Shown: positions 28,963 to 36,645 of the stretch, piece by piece
How the letters are laid out: each line of letters begins with the position of its first letter
How positions within the stretch are numbered: position 1 is the stretch's first letter
Assembly: GCA_024710905.1 (NCBI GenBank)
Contig: JANJTV010000076.1
Location: 1-64,000 of the forward strand
Length of the DNA stretch: 64,000 nt
Origin: Anaerolineales bacterium
GTDB taxonomy: Bacteria; Chloroflexota; Anaerolineae; Anaerolineales; Villigracilaceae
Reading direction: 5' to 3'
Made by a program: the position numbers and the translations under genes
Notes under the pieces: model-generated
Told to the model about the DNA's origin: nothing
Databases searched by the model: none
The model's input: only the letters and a program-made list of their open reading frames with translations

Positions 28963-29271
28963 CTACCACTTCATCAGGTCGAGTTCATCGGCGATGATGG
29001 TATTACGCTGGCGATAAACCGAAATGACCAGCGCCAGGCCAACAGCCACTTCGGCTGCCGCCACCGCAAAGACGATGATGGAAAATACCTGGCCCGCCAT
29101 GTTGGAAGTGTCTCCATAGCGCCAGAACGAGACCAGGTTGATATTGACTGCGTTCAGCATCAGTTCGATGCCCAGCAGGATGGCAATGGCATTCTTGCGC
29201 GCCAGCACACCATACAGGCCAATGCTGAACAACGCCGCAGCAAGGATGAGATACCAGGAAAGCGGAACCAT
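28963..29271 (-). CDS. nuoK: NADH-quinone oxidoreductase subunit K
   Basis: A 102-residue, three-helix subunit. It carries the two conserved membrane glutamates of NuoK (LLGIELMLNAVNINLVSF and VFAVAAAEVAVGLALV). Normal length and position between nuoJ and nuoL. Confidence 0.97.
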   Translation of the reverse strand: MVPLSWYLILAAALFSIGLYGVLARKNAIAILLGIELMLNAVNINLVSFWRYGDTSNMAGQVFSIIVFAVAAAEVAVGLALVISVYRQRNTIIADELDLMKW

Positions 29272-29286
29272 AATTTTGCCAGCCTC

Positions 29287-29784
29287 CTACTTTCGATACG
29301 CCACATACACGGCGCCAACCAGCGCCGCCAGCAGCAGGATGGATGCCACCTCGAAAGGCAGCACGTACGCATTGGGGGAAACCAGCGCGTTCGCCAGCGC
29401 CATCAGCGGGTCGCCAGAGACGGCCCCGCGTTCAGCGTTGAAGTTGTTCAGTTCGCGCACGGTCAGGAACAGGCCGCCAAACGACAGCAGGGCAATTAGC
29501 AGCGCCACCGGCCAGTTCTTGTTGGTCTGCGAGACCTTATCCAGCAGGTCACGGCGGGTCAGCATGACGGCGAAGATGAACATGATCGCAATTGCGCCAA
29601 TGTACACCACCACCTGCGCCACGGCCAGGAAGGAAGCGTCCAATTTGGCATACAGGATGGCGACACCAAACAGGGTGGAAACCAGCCACAACGCGGCATG
29701 GATCAGGTTGCGGGTGGTGACCACCATCAATGCCGAACTGATGATCAGCGCCGCGGTAAGGACAAAAATAATTTGCTCAGCCAT
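29287..29784 (-). CDS. nuoJ: NADH-quinone oxidoreductase subunit J
   Basis: A 165-residue membrane subunit with five helices. The family-typical stretch LDASFLAVAQVVVYIGAIAIMFIFAVML contains the pi-bulge helix, and the opening NLIHAALWLVSTLFGVAILY is conserved. It follows nuoH directly. The nuoI gene normally found between nuoH and nuoJ is missing. Confidence 0.96.
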   Translation of the reverse strand: MAEQIIFVLTAALIISSALMVVTTRNLIHAALWLVSTLFGVAILYAKLDASFLAVAQVVVYIGAIAIMFIFAVMLTRRDLLDKVSQTNKNWPVALLIALLSFGGLFLTVRELNNFNAERGAVSGDPLMALANALVSPNAYVLPFEVASILLLAALVGAVYVAYRK

Positions 29785-29796
29785 GTGTTTGCTCCG

Positions 29797-30978
29797 TTAA
29801 TCCCCGGCCCCGACGCTTTCGAGCGCGGCGCGGTCACGGCGAGATTTGGCGCGCAAGCCTTCCAGGGTGATCCAGGCAACCACCACATTGGAAAGGAACA
29901 TGCCCGCAATGTACCACCCGGTGGGGGCGTCCAGCAGGGCGCGGTGCACCACAGCCGTCACCATCAAGAGGATAAAAGCCAGCGGGGTCAGGAATTTCCA
30001 GTTGAAGGCCAGCATGTGGTCAATGCGGATGCGCGGCACGGTGTACTTGATCCACATGATCACCCAGTAGCCGATCATCGCCTTGGCGACAAAGTAAAAC
30101 GCGCCCAGCAGCGGGTATTCCTCGGCCCACGGGCCATGCCAGCCGCCAAAGAACAGCACGGCCATGAAACCGCCGAAGGTAAAGGCATGCAGCAGCTCGC
30201 CAGCGTAGAACAGGCCGAACTTCATGCCGGAATACTCAATATGGTAGCCCGAAACGATTTCCGATTCGCCTTCGTTCAGGTCAAACGGAGAACGTCCCAG
30301 TTCGGCAATGGCCGCCACCAGGAAAATCAAAAATCCCAGCGGCGATATCAGCACAAACCAGTAGCCCGCCTGCGCTTCGGTGATTACCTTCAGGCTCATC
30401 GAGCCGGTGATAATGGTCGGGATGAGCAGGGCCACCACCATCGGGATTTCGTAAGAAATCATGTTCGCGACCATACGGTACGCGCCCAGCAGGGCAAATT
30501 TGTTGTTGCTGGCCCAGCCCGCCATGATGATCGCCAGCGTTCCAATCGCGCCGGTTGCTACCAGGTAGAGCAAGGCCACGTTCAGGTCCACGCCATAAAT
30601 ACGCGATGCCAGCGGTACCACCGCCCACAGGAAAACCACCGAAGCCATGGAAAGCACCGGAGCAAGGTTAAAGACCACCTTGTCGGCTCCTTCTGGGGTG
30701 ATGTCTTCCTTAATAATGAGCTTGATGATGTCCGGGAAGGGCTGCAGGATGCCGAAGGGCCCCACGCGGTTCGGGCCCAGGCGATCCTGGAAGCGCGCCA
30801 CAACCTTGCGCTCCACCCATACCAGGAAGATATCCAGCACCATGGCCGCCGTGATCAACAACACAATACCCAGCAGGTTGAGGATGATGTCGGCAGCCAA
30901 GGCATCCAGGCCCCAGCCGGTGAAGATTTGCAGCAGCCAGTCGTAGGCCACTTTAATAGGGTCGGTCCAAAAATTCAT
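29797..30978 (-). CDS. nuoH: NADH-quinone oxidoreductase subunit H
   Basis: A 393-residue membrane subunit that forms the quinone chamber with the peripheral arm. Conserved loops are WVERKVVARFQDRLGPNRVG, PFGILQPFPDIIKLIIKED and SPFDLNEGESEIVSGYHIEYSGMKF. ATG 30978 is chosen because AGAGGAG lies upstream; an in-frame start six codons earlier overlaps that site. It is separated from nuoA by 73 bases holding a terminator-like hairpin. Confidence 0.97.
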   Translation of the reverse strand: MNFWTDPIKVAYDWLLQIFTGWGLDALAADIILNLLGIVLLITAAMVLDIFLVWVERKVVARFQDRLGPNRVGPFGILQPFPDIIKLIIKEDITPEGADKVVFNLAPVLSMASVVFLWAVVPLASRIYGVDLNVALLYLVATGAIGTLAIIMAGWASNNKFALLGAYRMVANMISYEIPMVVALLIPTIITGSMSLKVITEAQAGYWFVLISPLGFLIFLVAAIAELGRSPFDLNEGESEIVSGYHIEYSGMKFGLFYAGELLHAFTFGGFMAVLFFGGWHGPWAEEYPLLGAFYFVAKAMIGYWVIMWIKYTVPRIRIDHMLAFNWKFLTPLAFILLMVTAVVHRALLDAPTGWYIAGMFLSNVVVAWITLEGLRAKSRRDRAALESVGAGD

Positions 30979-31000
30979 GGAACACTCCTCTGTCACGAAT

Positions 31001-31032
31001 AAAAGGCTGAGGGGAGATTTCCCATCAGCCTT
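31001..31032 (-). terminator. Terminator-like hairpin between nuoA and nuoH
   Basis: AAGGCTGA (31032-31025) pairs with TCAGCCTT (31010-31003), followed leftward by TT and ATTCG. It could attenuate or process the nuo transcript after nuoA. It occupies the place where nuoB, nuoC and nuoD usually lie. Confidence 0.6.
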
Positions 31033-31051
31033 CCTGTTTCCAAAGTGTCAA

Positions 31052-31408
31052 TTACGCCCATTCCAACATTCCCTTGCGCCAGGCATAAATCAGGCCGGCA
31101 AAAAGGATGAGGATGAAGATGATACCTTCCACAACCACAAACATGGGCAGCAAGTTCAACGACAGCGCCCACGGGAACAGGAAGACCACTTCAACATCGA
31201 AAATCAGGAACACCAGGGCATACACGTAATACTGGGCCTTAAATTGCACCCAGCTGTCCCCCACCGTTTCGATGCCGCACTCATAAGTGCTTTGCTTGAT
31301 TGGATTGGGCTTGCGGGGAGCCACCAGTGCCGAAATGACAATTGGCGCCACCGGAATCAGCGTCCCAACGATCAAAAAGAGACCAACGTACATCCAGGGA
31401 CTATCCAT
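31052..31408 (-). CDS. nuoA: NADH-quinone oxidoreductase subunit A
   Basis: A 118-residue three-helix subunit. The conserved loop PNPIKQSTYECGIETVGDSWVQFKAQYY, with the quinone-site Cys, is followed by YVYALVFLIFDVEVVFLFPWA with the paired acidic residues in the membrane. AGAGGAGAA precedes the ATG. It is the first gene of the nuo run. Confidence 0.97.
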   Translation of the reverse strand: MDSPWMYVGLFLIVGTLIPVAPIVISALVAPRKPNPIKQSTYECGIETVGDSWVQFKAQYYVYALVFLIFDVEVVFLFPWALSLNLLPMFVVVEGIIFILILFAGLIYAWRKGMLEWA

Positions 31409-31511
31409 ACAACATTCTCCTCTTTAAGATTGGGCAATTCATCACAAACAGTCTTGAGAATTTTATCACACCAAAAATACACAGGGAAATTACCCGTGTA
31501 AGCAATTCCCA

Positions 31512-31524
31512 TGATATTTGTCAC
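31512..31524 (-). promoter_or_regulatory. CRP/FNR-type operator candidate upstream of nuoA
   Basis: Read on the minus strand, GTGACAAATATCA, then T. These 13 bases are identical to the core of the site before the duplicated tna promoter (37705). It lies about 110 bases upstream of the nuoA ATG. The last half-site base differs (ATCAT for ATCAC). Confidence 0.5.
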
Positions 31525-31543
31525 ATTTTTGGAGTCGGGCGGG

Positions 31544-32302
31544 CTACCCGCGAACTGGCTGCCGTTTCATCCGCCGCCACAGCCAGCGGAGCGCTTCCTC
31601 GAAGAACGGCATGCCCAGCACCGAGCCGAGCGCCGTGCCCACCAACCCGGCCACCCGCGCCGTCCCGGCATCCATGCCGAAGAAAGACGTGGCCTGGATT
31701 TCGATCACCTGCGAAGAAAGCGCCTGTCGGCTCTCCGGAGAACCATCCAACGGAATGTAGGTCAGGTAGAACCAGACCGTACCGCGATAGTTGCCAACAT
31801 CTTCAGGCCGGAGGCTCCAGTAAAACGTGACCGACTGCCCGGGCCGAAGCGGTTCGCTGATCTCTCCCGACGGGCGCACTTCCATCCCGGCCATATCCAG
31901 CCGGGCCTGCGCCAGCACATTGTGAGTCTCAAACAGGTCGGGGAATTCGATCACCTCCCCTTCGGTGACATTCCCGTCCAGTTCAGCGGTCGGCGTGATG
32001 TTCCCCCGGTCGTCCACTTCCAGCGTTAGGCGCACCACATCCGAATCCCCTGCTCGGATGCCGGGCGGGTATTCCAGCACCAGCATGCGCCGTTCCAAAA
32101 GGGTGGGAGGGCTGGCAGGCGGGATGCCCGGTTCTTCTGTAGCTTCAATATCCAGCCCCTCGGTGGGGATGGCCTCAGCAGGAGCTTCGGTCGGTTCGGG
32201 CGCGGGCATGGCCTGCGGAGCGCAGGCGACAAACAATATTCCCAGCGCCAGGCCAACCAGGGCGCGCAACCCCCAGGAACGGAATTGCCGTAACGTGCCC
32301 AT
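31544..32302 (-). CDS. Lipoprotein with C-terminal membrane helix
   Basis: A 252-residue exported protein. The signal and lipobox end at LGILFVAC (Cys27). A Pro/Glu/Thr-rich linker (PAPEPTEAPAEAIPTEG) follows, then a beta-rich domain (VRLTLEVDDRGNITPTAEL, GQSVTFYWSLRPEDVGNYRGTVWFYL) and near the end a Gly-rich hydrophobic stretch with WLWRRMKRQ. The beta part recalls an immunoglobulin-like surface domain. No known family recognised. Its stop is 135 bases from nuoA. Confidence 0.75.
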   Translation of the reverse strand: MGTLRQFRSWGLRALVGLALGILFVACAPQAMPAPEPTEAPAEAIPTEGLDIEATEEPGIPPASPPTLLERRMLVLEYPPGIRAGDSDVVRLTLEVDDRGNITPTAELDGNVTEGEVIEFPDLFETHNVLAQARLDMAGMEVRPSGEISEPLRPGQSVTFYWSLRPEDVGNYRGTVWFYLTYIPLDGSPESRQALSSQVIEIQATSFFGMDAGTARVAGLVGTALGSVLGMPFFEEALRWLWRRMKRQPVRG

Positions 32303-32306
32303 CGCG

Positions 32307-33059
32307 TCAGCGGTTCACTTCTTCCACTTCGGTATACCAACGCAGGCGCGTGCCCACCCGGTCTCTTAACTGCCAGAGCACCGGCTTGTTGACGCGGTCC
32401 AGCATGCGCCGGATGGTATCGATACGCCCCAGCACCACCTGCACCGAGTCGTCGTCCAGGCCGGGGTTTTCATTAATTAAGACATTCTCCACCTTGCTCA
32501 AGGTAATCGTCAGGGTTTTATATAGGCCCCAGTCCTTCAGGCACAGGCGGGTGATGCGGTCTACATTGATGCCGCTGTCATCGTTGAACGTCACGTCGTT
32601 ATCCAGCAGCAACGAGATGATGTCCAGCGCGTCCTTGCGGTTCAGGTCAACGATCTGTATTTTGGAGAGGAACAATTCGGCCAGCGGCACGGTTAACGGG
32701 TGTTTGTCGAAACGGTCGCGCATGGGCAGTTTGTGGCACATCTCAAAATCGCCGACAAAGACATCGATGCGGCGGCCCGACTCGGGGTCGAAGAAAATCT
32801 GGCGGCGGTCGCCGTTCAGCAGGTTGAAGGTCTTCTCCGGCTGGTAGCCAATGCTCGAAAAGAAGGCGTCCAGGCGGCGTTTGTCCTTTTTAGGCACCAC
32901 CAGGTCGATGTCCGGGTAGTCCCGGTGCAGGCCGCCGCGGTGCTGCTGGGCGGTTGGGCTGTGAAAACGAATGGCCAGTCCGCCGATCAGGCGCAGGGGC
33001 AGGCCCTGCTGATGGGCGGCATCCATGAGGTATTGCATTTCGTCAACAATACTGCGCAT
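32307..33059 (-). CDS. Nucleotidyltransferase-fold protein
   Basis: A 250-residue protein with a minimal nucleotidyltransferase signature: LRLIGGLAIRFHS, then DYPDIDLVVPKKDKRRL (the DxD pair) and RRIDVFVGDFEMCH as the third acidic position. A helical second half follows. The layout recalls AbiEii/AbiGii-like or minimal nucleotidyltransferases, but there is no partner toxin or antitoxin gene beside it, so the function is open. AGGAAACC precedes the ATG. Its stop is 4 bases from the lipoprotein start, so they are probably co-transcribed. Confidence 0.65.
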   Translation of the reverse strand: MRSIVDEMQYLMDAAHQQGLPLRLIGGLAIRFHSPTAQQHRGGLHRDYPDIDLVVPKKDKRRLDAFFSSIGYQPEKTFNLLNGDRRQIFFDPESGRRIDVFVGDFEMCHKLPMRDRFDKHPLTVPLAELFLSKIQIVDLNRKDALDIISLLLDNDVTFNDDSGINVDRITRLCLKDWGLYKTLTITLSKVENVLINENPGLDDDSVQVVLGRIDTIRRMLDRVNKPVLWQLRDRVGTRLRWYTEVEEVNR

Positions 33060-33070
33060 ACGGTTTCCTG

Positions 33071-33102
33071 CCAGCCCCTCCCCACCAACGAGGAGGGGCT
33101 GG
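33071..33102. terminator. Strong hairpin between the permease and nucleotidyltransferase genes
   Basis: CCAGCCCCTCC (33071-33081) pairs with GGAGGGGCTGG (33092-33102). A T-rich tail is on the plus-strand side only, while the flanking genes run leftward, so its use as a minus-strand terminator is uncertain. Confidence 0.45.
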
Positions 33103-33115
33103 TCTTAATTTTATT

Positions 33116-34777
33116 TTATTCTACTGGAATTTCCTGGTGAACCTTCTCAATATCAATGCCCTTGCGTTTTCGGTAGGCCCGGAAGCCAAAGTAAATGGCC
33201 GCCGCAATGGCATACAACGAGAGAATGAACACAATTGAGCCGCCATTCTTATACCCGTCCGGGTTGATGCTGTAGCCAATGCCATACAGCGCGTTGGGGT
33301 CAAACAGCCACTGGTAAAGCAGGAATAGGCTAAACCCGCCAAAAACAACGCCCGCAATGGTGATCAGCGGGATGCCCAAGACCTGGTACTTGACGATGGG
33401 CGAGGCCTCGTACAGGTCTTTCTTGGTGTAGGGCAGCAGGATGGCCGCAATGGAAGTGCCCAGGTAGGTGACGGCAATCACCAATGTGGAGGCCAGCGTC
33501 AGCGAGCGGAAGCCGCCCAAGCCATCTGGGTCAGCGCCGACATTGAATGCAAACAGGTACGAAATCAGGATGGACGGCACGACCATCAGCAGCAGCGCAT
33601 AGAGCGGTGTGCGGGTGCGCGGTTCAATTTCGGCCACTTTTTCGGGCAGCAGGCGGTCGAAAGCGGCGGCGAAGATCACGCGGGTGGAGGACAGGAAGAG
33701 CGTGCCGCTCCAGCCGAACCACCACAGGCTGATCAGCGCCACCAGCAAAATCTGGATGGCGCGATTCTCAAAGAAAAAGGCCGCAAACAAGGCCGGGTTG
33801 GGCCAGTAGGGCAGCGGCGCAGCCTGGTCGGTGAAGCCCCAGGTGTAATTCCAGTAGGCGGCGTTGGCCTGCATGTAGAAATCCCAGCCGATGCCGCGAT
33901 CCAGCGCCAGCGCAAACAATACGCCCAGCACGGTGGTGACGATCAGCGCGGAGGCCATGCCCCAGAAGTTCCGTTTGAAATCGGTTGCGCCGCGCACTTC
34001 GCCGTACAGCGTGGCGCCCCAGTTGGGGTACAAGTTAAAGAAGACCAGGTACGGCATGGCCAGGAAGATGGCCGCCAGCGTGCCGCCTGAAACGGCAAAC
34101 GTGGTGCCGGCACCGGCTTCAACCGTGGCGTCGTACACGCCCGGCGCGGCCCCAAACAGGGCCACCGAGTTGGCTTCCAGCCCGGCCTTGAAGGCTTCTG
34201 TGTCGCCAAAGGCAAACACGGCAATGATCGCCAGCAGGCCAGCCATGCCGGCCCAGAAGGTAAAACGCTGTACCCGCGCGTACCACTGCATGCCCGCGCC
34301 AACGAAAATGCTCACCAGCGCGAGGGTGATCAGGGAGGTGACGAACAGCCCAAGCTCGGTCTGCCCGAACCACAGGGCTGCATCTCTGGCACCGAACAGG
34401 CCCAGCAGCGGGGTGATCACAATATGGCGGAGCATATCCGCATAAATGGGCACCCACAGCCACAAAATGAACCACCAGCCGGTGACGGCCAGGATGAACC
34501 CGACCGCCCCGCCCAGCACGCGGCTCTGCCAGACGTAATCGCCGCCGGAACGCGGCATGACGGCGATCAGCCCGGCATAGACGATGACTTCAAAGAGTAT
34601 GAAGACCGCGCTGACCAGCAGGGTGGGGACCAACCCGCCCTCCAGGAAGTACATCTGGCTGAAGATGTAGAAGCCGAGTGTGACCAGGTTGATCGAGAAG
34701 GCCGCGTAAATGAACGCGTCCCAGACAGACCAGGCCCTCACCAGCCCGGTGGCCTTGCGAATGAACAAATCGGACAT
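33116..34777 (-). CDS. APC-family amino acid permease
   Basis: A 553-residue secondary transporter with about 12-14 helices. The N-terminal part has the typical AFSINLVTLGFYIF, then GLIAVMPRSGGDYVWQSRVLGG, the substrate- and cation-binding region of helices 1 to 3. Central TRVIFAAAFDRLLPEKVAEIEPRTRTPLYALLLM is a common APC loop. ATG 34777 follows AGAGGAGAAAA; a longer in-frame start lacks it. The substrate, likely an amino acid or polyamine, cannot be told. Confidence 0.88.
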   Translation of the reverse strand: MSDLFIRKATGLVRAWSVWDAFIYAAFSINLVTLGFYIFSQMYFLEGGLVPTLLVSAVFILFEVIVYAGLIAVMPRSGGDYVWQSRVLGGAVGFILAVTGWWFILWLWVPIYADMLRHIVITPLLGLFGARDAALWFGQTELGLFVTSLITLALVSIFVGAGMQWYARVQRFTFWAGMAGLLAIIAVFAFGDTEAFKAGLEANSVALFGAAPGVYDATVEAGAGTTFAVSGGTLAAIFLAMPYLVFFNLYPNWGATLYGEVRGATDFKRNFWGMASALIVTTVLGVLFALALDRGIGWDFYMQANAAYWNYTWGFTDQAAPLPYWPNPALFAAFFFENRAIQILLVALISLWWFGWSGTLFLSSTRVIFAAAFDRLLPEKVAEIEPRTRTPLYALLLMVVPSILISYLFAFNVGADPDGLGGFRSLTLASTLVIAVTYLGTSIAAILLPYTKKDLYEASPIVKYQVLGIPLITIAGVVFGGFSLFLLYQWLFDPNALYGIGYSINPDGYKNGGSIVFILSLYAIAAAIYFGFRAYRKRKGIDIEKVHQEIPVE

Positions 34778-34840
34778 GCTGTTTTCTCCTCTTGGCGGTT
34801 GGGTTTGGGTATCGGGCCAGCGCCCGTACTTCACTTAAGT

Positions 34841-35782
34841 TTAACCCTGGGTCAGCACAAACTGTTCCACTTTGTCGCGGCCCAGCGTCACCAGCGCGCC
34901 TTGCAAGACGCCCTGCTCGTACATGCTGCCGGGGTTGATGCACAGTGTGCGCCCGATGCGGGCATGCCCGCGCCCCTCGTGGATGTGCCCGTGCAGGCTG
35001 AGCAGCGGCTGGTGTTCTTCGATTGCGGCACGCAGGGCGGTGGAACCGACGGGTATAAGCGCGTTGCCGGCGTATTTCGGGCGTAATTGTTCGTCCAGTT
35101 CCGGCGCTTCATCCAGGTTCGACGCATACGGCGGGACGTGGATGTTGTAAATGGCAGATTGGGGATTTTTCAGCCGCGAAATCATGGCCTGGTAACGGAG
35201 GGCAAGCTGGTCTTCGGGCTGCTCCCGGTGCGTGTTCCACGGCGTGGGATTGGACCAGCCCGAGGCGATCATTTCATGCCCGGCGGCCACTTCGATGACT
35301 TCGCCCTCGGCCAGGGTGACAACCTGAGATTGGCGCAGGAGGTCATCCACCTCGAACTGGTCGTCATTGCCGGGCGCAACGTAGACACGCATGCCGGTGC
35401 CTTCCAGTTTTCGGGCGGCAATCGCCATCCATTCCTCCACCACCTTGAGCACCTGCTGGAGGAAGATCTTGTTGACTTTGTCGGGGTCGCGCCCCAGTTC
35501 AACCAGTTCGTCGGGGTTGGTCAGGTAGGGGTAGTAGCCGCGCGAACGAATCTTTTTGACCATTTCGGCCAGTTCGTCCGGGCCATGCAGTGAAAATTGT
35601 TGTTCGAGCAGGGTGACGTTGTACTTGCCCGCGCCCTGTTCCACCACCGGCACCACCGCTTTGCCGGTCATGTCGCCGCCCAGGATGAGCACCTGCGCCC
35701 CGTAGAACTTGCCCGCGTTGAGAAATTTGTTCCAGCAAATATCTGATCCGTGTATGTCGGTGGCGAAGAAAATGGTGGTCAC
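34841..35782 (-). CDS. Metallophosphoesterase
   Basis: A 313-residue calcineurin-like phosphoesterase. The dimetal ligands are all visible: FATDIHGSD (Asp, His), LILGGDMTG (Asp), APGNDDQF (Asn), YNIHVPPY (His) and SLHGHIHEGRG (two His). The start is GTG 35782 with GGAG upstream. It lies between the permease and a small membrane protein. The substrate, a phosphoprotein, cyclic nucleotide or other phosphoester, is unknown. Confidence 0.9.
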   Translation of the reverse strand: MTTIFFATDIHGSDICWNKFLNAGKFYGAQVLILGGDMTGKAVVPVVEQGAGKYNVTLLEQQFSLHGPDELAEMVKKIRSRGYYPYLTNPDELVELGRDPDKVNKIFLQQVLKVVEEWMAIAARKLEGTGMRVYVAPGNDDQFEVDDLLRQSQVVTLAEGEVIEVAAGHEMIASGWSNPTPWNTHREQPEDQLALRYQAMISRLKNPQSAIYNIHVPPYASNLDEAPELDEQLRPKYAGNALIPVGSTALRAAIEEHQPLLSLHGHIHEGRGHARIGRTLCINPGSMYEQGVLQGALVTLGRDKVEQFVLTQG

Positions 35783-35800
35783 CCGGCGGTCTCCGTTTGG

Positions 35801-36037
35801 TTAAAGGGTTAACACCACAAACCCTGTGTCGTGGAGCACACAGGCTGCGGGGTTGGGGATGTGGGCCAATTGGCGTTTGCCCGGCAGGCTAGCCTCCGGG
35901 GTGGGGAGCTGCATCTGGGTCGGTTCTATTGGCTGGCGGCGCACGTTGCGCGGGCCGGGCAGCAGGCTCCAGGCCAGCAGGGCCAGCGAGAGGCCCAGGC
36001 TCAGCAGGGCCAGCGTCAGGCGCAGGGGTTTTGGCAT
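35801..36037 (-). CDS. Small membrane-anchored protein, unknown function
   Basis: A 78-residue protein with one strong N-terminal helix (LTLALLSLGLSLALLAWSLL) and a Pro/Gln-rich tail ending IPNPAACVLHDTGFVVLTL. An extended -10 (TGCTATAAT) ends 6 bases before the ATG with no Shine-Dalgarno sequence, so the mRNA is probably leaderless. No family recognised; coding status rests on the promoter and the clear membrane helix. Confidence 0.55.
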   Translation of the reverse strand: MPKPLRLTLALLSLGLSLALLAWSLLPGPRNVRRQPIEPTQMQLPTPEASLPGKRQLAHIPNPAACVLHDTGFVVLTL

Positions 36038-36043
36038 GGGTGA

Positions 36044-36052
36044 ATTATAGCA
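36044..36052 (-). promoter_or_regulatory. Extended -10 promoter, leaderless
   Basis: TGCTATAAT on the minus strand, ending 6 bases before ATG 36037. Confidence 0.6.
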
Positions 36053-36083
36053 TCCGTCCGCCGGTTAACGGGCGCAGGGTGCT

Positions 36084-36126
36084 GTTATTTAAACTTGAAA
36101 AGTGAACCATTTAAAGTTTAAATAAC
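36084..36126. repeat. 13-bp perfect inverted repeat between divergent genes
   Basis: GTTATTTAAACTT (36084-36096) and AAGTTTAAATAAC (36114-36126), spaced by 17 bases, lie just upstream of the mntA -35. It may be an operator serving both directions. Confidence 0.5.
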
Positions 36127-36143
36127 AAATGACAAACCCACGT

Positions 36144-36172
36144 TTGACAAAACCTCCTGGATTGGCTATGCT
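36144..36172 (+). promoter_or_regulatory. Consensus promoter of mntA
   Basis: TTGACA (36144-36149), 17 bases, TATGCT (36167-36172). The -10 ends 6 bases before ATG 36179, predicting a leaderless mRNA. Confidence 0.75.
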
Positions 36173-36178
36173 TAACTC

Positions 36179-36472
36179 ATGAAACGGGAAAAAGCCCTGC
36201 GTCTCCTGCAAAATAATCGCGCCGCGCTGGCGAGTCGTTATCACATTGCTTCGCTTTCCATCTTTGGGTCTGTCGCCCGGGATGAAGCCCGCGACAGCAG
36301 TGATATTGACGTACTGGTTGAATTCTCAAAAACCCCCGGCCTGTTCGAATTCATCGCCCTGCAACAAGAGTTGGAAAACCTGTTGGGCTGCAAAGTAGAC
36401 ATCGGCACCCCGCGCTCCCTGAAACCGCACATCAAACCCACCGCGATTAAAGAGGCCATTCGTGCCCCCTAG
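36179..36472 (+). CDS. mntA: MntA-type nucleotidyltransferase (antitoxin)
   Basis: A 97-residue minimal nucleotidyltransferase with the motif FGSVARDEARDSSDIDVLVEF (GSxxR and DxD) and the later acidic site KVDIGTP. In MNT-HepT toxin-antitoxin pairs this protein AMPylates and silences the HEPN toxin HepT, encoded directly downstream. Here the stop overlaps a HepT-like start, but the toxin is internally deleted. The protein itself looks intact, so it appears to be an orphan antitoxin. Confidence 0.85.
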   Translation: MKREKALRLLQNNRAALASRYHIASLSIFGSVARDEARDSSDIDVLVEFSKTPGLFEFIALQQELENLLGCKVDIGTPRSLKPHIKPTAIKEAIRAP

Positions 36473-36581
36473 GCATTGGCAAGAGCGCATCAGCGACATG
36501 CTGGACGAAGAAATACTCTGGAACGCCGCTCAAGAAAACATTCCGGAATTAATCGTATCCATCAAGCGCATTTCAGGGTAA
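36462..36581 (+). pseudogene. HepT-like toxin remnant with internal deletion
   Basis: An in-frame 39-codon stretch starting at GTG 36462, overlapping the end of mntA. Its first part, PPRHWQERISDMLD, is the typical HepT N terminus, and its last part, ILWNAAQENIPELIVSIKRI, is the typical HepT C terminus. About 65-75 residues between them are missing, including the HEPN RNase motif (Rx4-6H). The frame is kept across the junction. The reading is from my memory of the family. Confidence 0.7.
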
Positions 36582-36645
36582 TTTGAAGAATTGCGCAAAA
36601 GCATCGCCAACTCCCTCCGCCGGATTGTCGAGTTCAGCCGGTGAG

